Source: Zygnema circumcarinatum (taxonomy: Eukaryota; Streptophyta; Zygnematophyceae; Zygnematales; Zygnemataceae). Taken from it: DNA of 64,000 nucleotides. The stretch covers positions 7,315,027 to 7,379,026 of the forward strand of contig CM074804.1 of the NCBI GenBank assembly GCA_037447605.1, written 5' to 3'. Below the pieces are notes generated by a model. The model was not told where the DNA came from and did not search any database. It saw only the letters and a program-made list of their open reading frames with translations. Positions within the stretch are counted from its first letter, which is position 1; each line of letters begins with the position of its first letter. The translations under genes were made by a program, and so were the position numbers. Below are positions 61,985-64,000 of the stretch, piece by piece.

Positions 61985-63636
61985 AAGGGGATATCTGCAG
62001 CAGGGCAGGTTGATATCCTGTGATTTCAGGGCCCATTGGTCGTAGGTCTCTTTCTATGAGCGTTTTGTTGCCCTCCCACCCATAGGTATAGAGGAAAGAG
62101 GTGCCGTCTGGGGACGGCCTCGGTCGCTGACCTTTTTTTCTCCTGCAATGTTATTGCAACTGCGCTTTATATCATCAAGGGCACCTGTAAAGCGTGGTCC
62201 CTTTTGCCTTCATTATGGTCCTGTGTGTGCTCTCTTCTCTGTTCTGGGATAGGAAAATTAGGGTTCTTCACAGGGAGCTGAGGGAGGGTGAAGGAAAAGG
62301 AAGTTTTGATTGGGATAATTTGGATGAGTTGGGTACGACCCACCTTCAAAATTGTGTAAGCAAAATGTACGCCTGTTGCTTTCTCTCCGCTAATGAGAGC
62401 AGCTATGCTTTGGGTAACCTTCAGGAGCCCTGCTTTTGGGGCTCTAATCTGGCACATCGCTTCTTTAATGTCGCTGGGATTGTCCTTAGACTGGGAGCAG
62501 ATTTGAGATTTAGGGTTCTGGCGGCTTGTAGGATGGAGAGTCTTGGTAGGGGGCTTTATTCAGTTCCCCTCCTGAGACTTTTGTGTGGGACTGGGGAACA
62601 GGAGCTAGGTTTTGTTCACGCCGATTTGAATGTAACCAACTTGAGAGGAGAAGAAATGCTTGAGGAAGGTTATCAAACAGCTTGGGTTGTCAAAAGGTGA
62701 ATATGTGTGTGTGTAATTCCTGAACCAGCACCCTCCAAATATATATGACGCGTTGGCAAACAGCTTTAGGCCACTGCTGCGTTTGTGCTCGTTCCTTCTA
62801 CTTAGCACCTTCAGTCTAAAACCATTTCAATGGTACATGCTATTAGCTACAATAGACGCTGTTCTGGCTCTTGTAAAAACCACATACACGTGCTGGGCAA
62901 CGTAGATAGCTACACGGGAAAAAAGAGCTCGACAAAGCGTCTTTGCTGAGCACATTGTAGAAACAGGTCGATTCCGCTCATTTGAGAGCCCTTCGAGCCT
63001 TCCAATGTATCTCTGCCGATGTCCTTCTCCGTCCATCCTCACAACCGAAGTTAGTTATAATGGCTGCAGTTGTGAATGGCCGTTGAAATTGTTGAGACTA
63101 TTGGACCCTTGCTCCGTGTCTGAGCACTTTCTAGCCTTGCCAAGCAGAAAGCATGTGCCCCCCTCCCCCGCATGGTCATGCTGCAAATGAATGGCCTTTA
63201 CGGCTCTCTAATATATCCTTCACAAAAAATGGGCGAGTCATTAGTGTACTGACAATGACTGACATAAAGTACATCGTCAAGGTACAGATCTTCGAATATC
63301 TTCACATACCATATTTGAGAATGCATTGGAGTCCCTTATCTATAGGACAACGGGAATCAATTACCACAACGAATGAACTGACTTGCCATTTAAATTGATC
63401 ACTGATCATGCAAAAAAGCACTTTCATGACGAAACGAGCAATAAAAAAGGGAGAGAAAAGAGAGAGAGAGGAGAAATTTTCATAAAGAGAATACATATTT
63501 TATTTCGTCATATTTTATTGTCTTTTGTTATCTTCATTTTCCTGTTGTTGTCGTTGCAACACGAATGGTTCATACCAGTTCAATATGTGTGAACACAAAC
63601 TCCATATGTAGCAAGAGGCCCTTGCCTCCTGTTCTA
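61985..63636. other. 3' flank of the MATH gene
   Basis: The first part is the 3' untranslated region. A 168-codon plus-strand frame at 62194-62700 has an Arg/Leu-rich sequence with no motif I know and lacks a clear promoter; I do not call it a gene. The remainder shows nothing recognisable. A GAGAGA-rich stretch is present at 63449-63474. Confidence 0.45.

Positions 63637-64000
<364 letters not shown>

Noticed and set aside
62194-62700. 168-codon plus-strand frame after the MATH gene
   Set aside because: Directly in the 3' flank, no motif, no splice structure, and composition like untranslated sequence.

Overview
The window is nuclear DNA of a green plant. The evidence is spliceosomal introns of about 70 to 900 bp with GT-AG (rarely GC-AG) borders, a nuclear tRNA-Tyr gene with the usual intron, plastid-targeted proteins, and plant-type families (IPT9, a TOM2A-like tetraspanin, a multi-MATH protein). 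About a dozen genes in 64 kb with no retrotransposon bodies suggests a compact genome, perhaps a bryophyte or other seed-free plant; that placement is inference.

I built the gene models by hand from splice sites and reading phase. Left to right: (1) minus strand, <242-5327, a TAP/TAPL-like ABCB half-transporter whose 3' end lies outside the window; (2) minus, about 8.6-10.7 kb, a TOM2A-like tetraspanin, with a 432-bp non-autonomous hAT element (10792-11223, perfect 8-bp target duplication) just upstream and a tRNA-Tyr(GUA) gene behind it; (3) minus, 11840-16638, IPT9, a tRNA dimethylallyltransferase; (4) plus, 16740-19771, a plastid, probably thylakoid-lumen, TPR protein divergent from IPT9 with only about 100 bp between start codons; (5) minus, 20673-26022, a ULP2-type SUMO protease; (6) plus, 27063-30968, a GH31 alpha-glucosidase/alpha-xylosidase; (7) plus, 32713-41586, a PLAA/UFD3/DOA1 homologue in 23 exons; (8) minus, 43204-46322, a NEMP (DUF2215) nuclear-envelope protein; (9) plus, from 47304, a SPC24-like kinetochore subunit; (10) minus, 49718-51322, a plastid membrane protein with a C-terminal zinc ribbon; (11) plus, 52438-61984, a giant four-MATH-domain protein with coiled-coil C terminus. 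A very long (CT)n tract runs into the right edge.

The genes form no operon or cluster; they are unrelated housekeeping loci. Divergent head-to-head pairs are frequent (IPT9/TPR, SUMO protease/GH31, NEMP/SPC24, zinc ribbon/MATH). Three intergenic regions carry G-box (CACGTG) motifs, four within about 220 bp in one case. I found no sign of a previously undescribed multi-gene system. The points most worth checking are the hAT insertion, a one-base frame break in a 13-G run inside the MATH gene, two GC-AG introns, the N-terminal membrane domain on the ABC transporter, and an EAR-like motif at the end of the SUMO protease.
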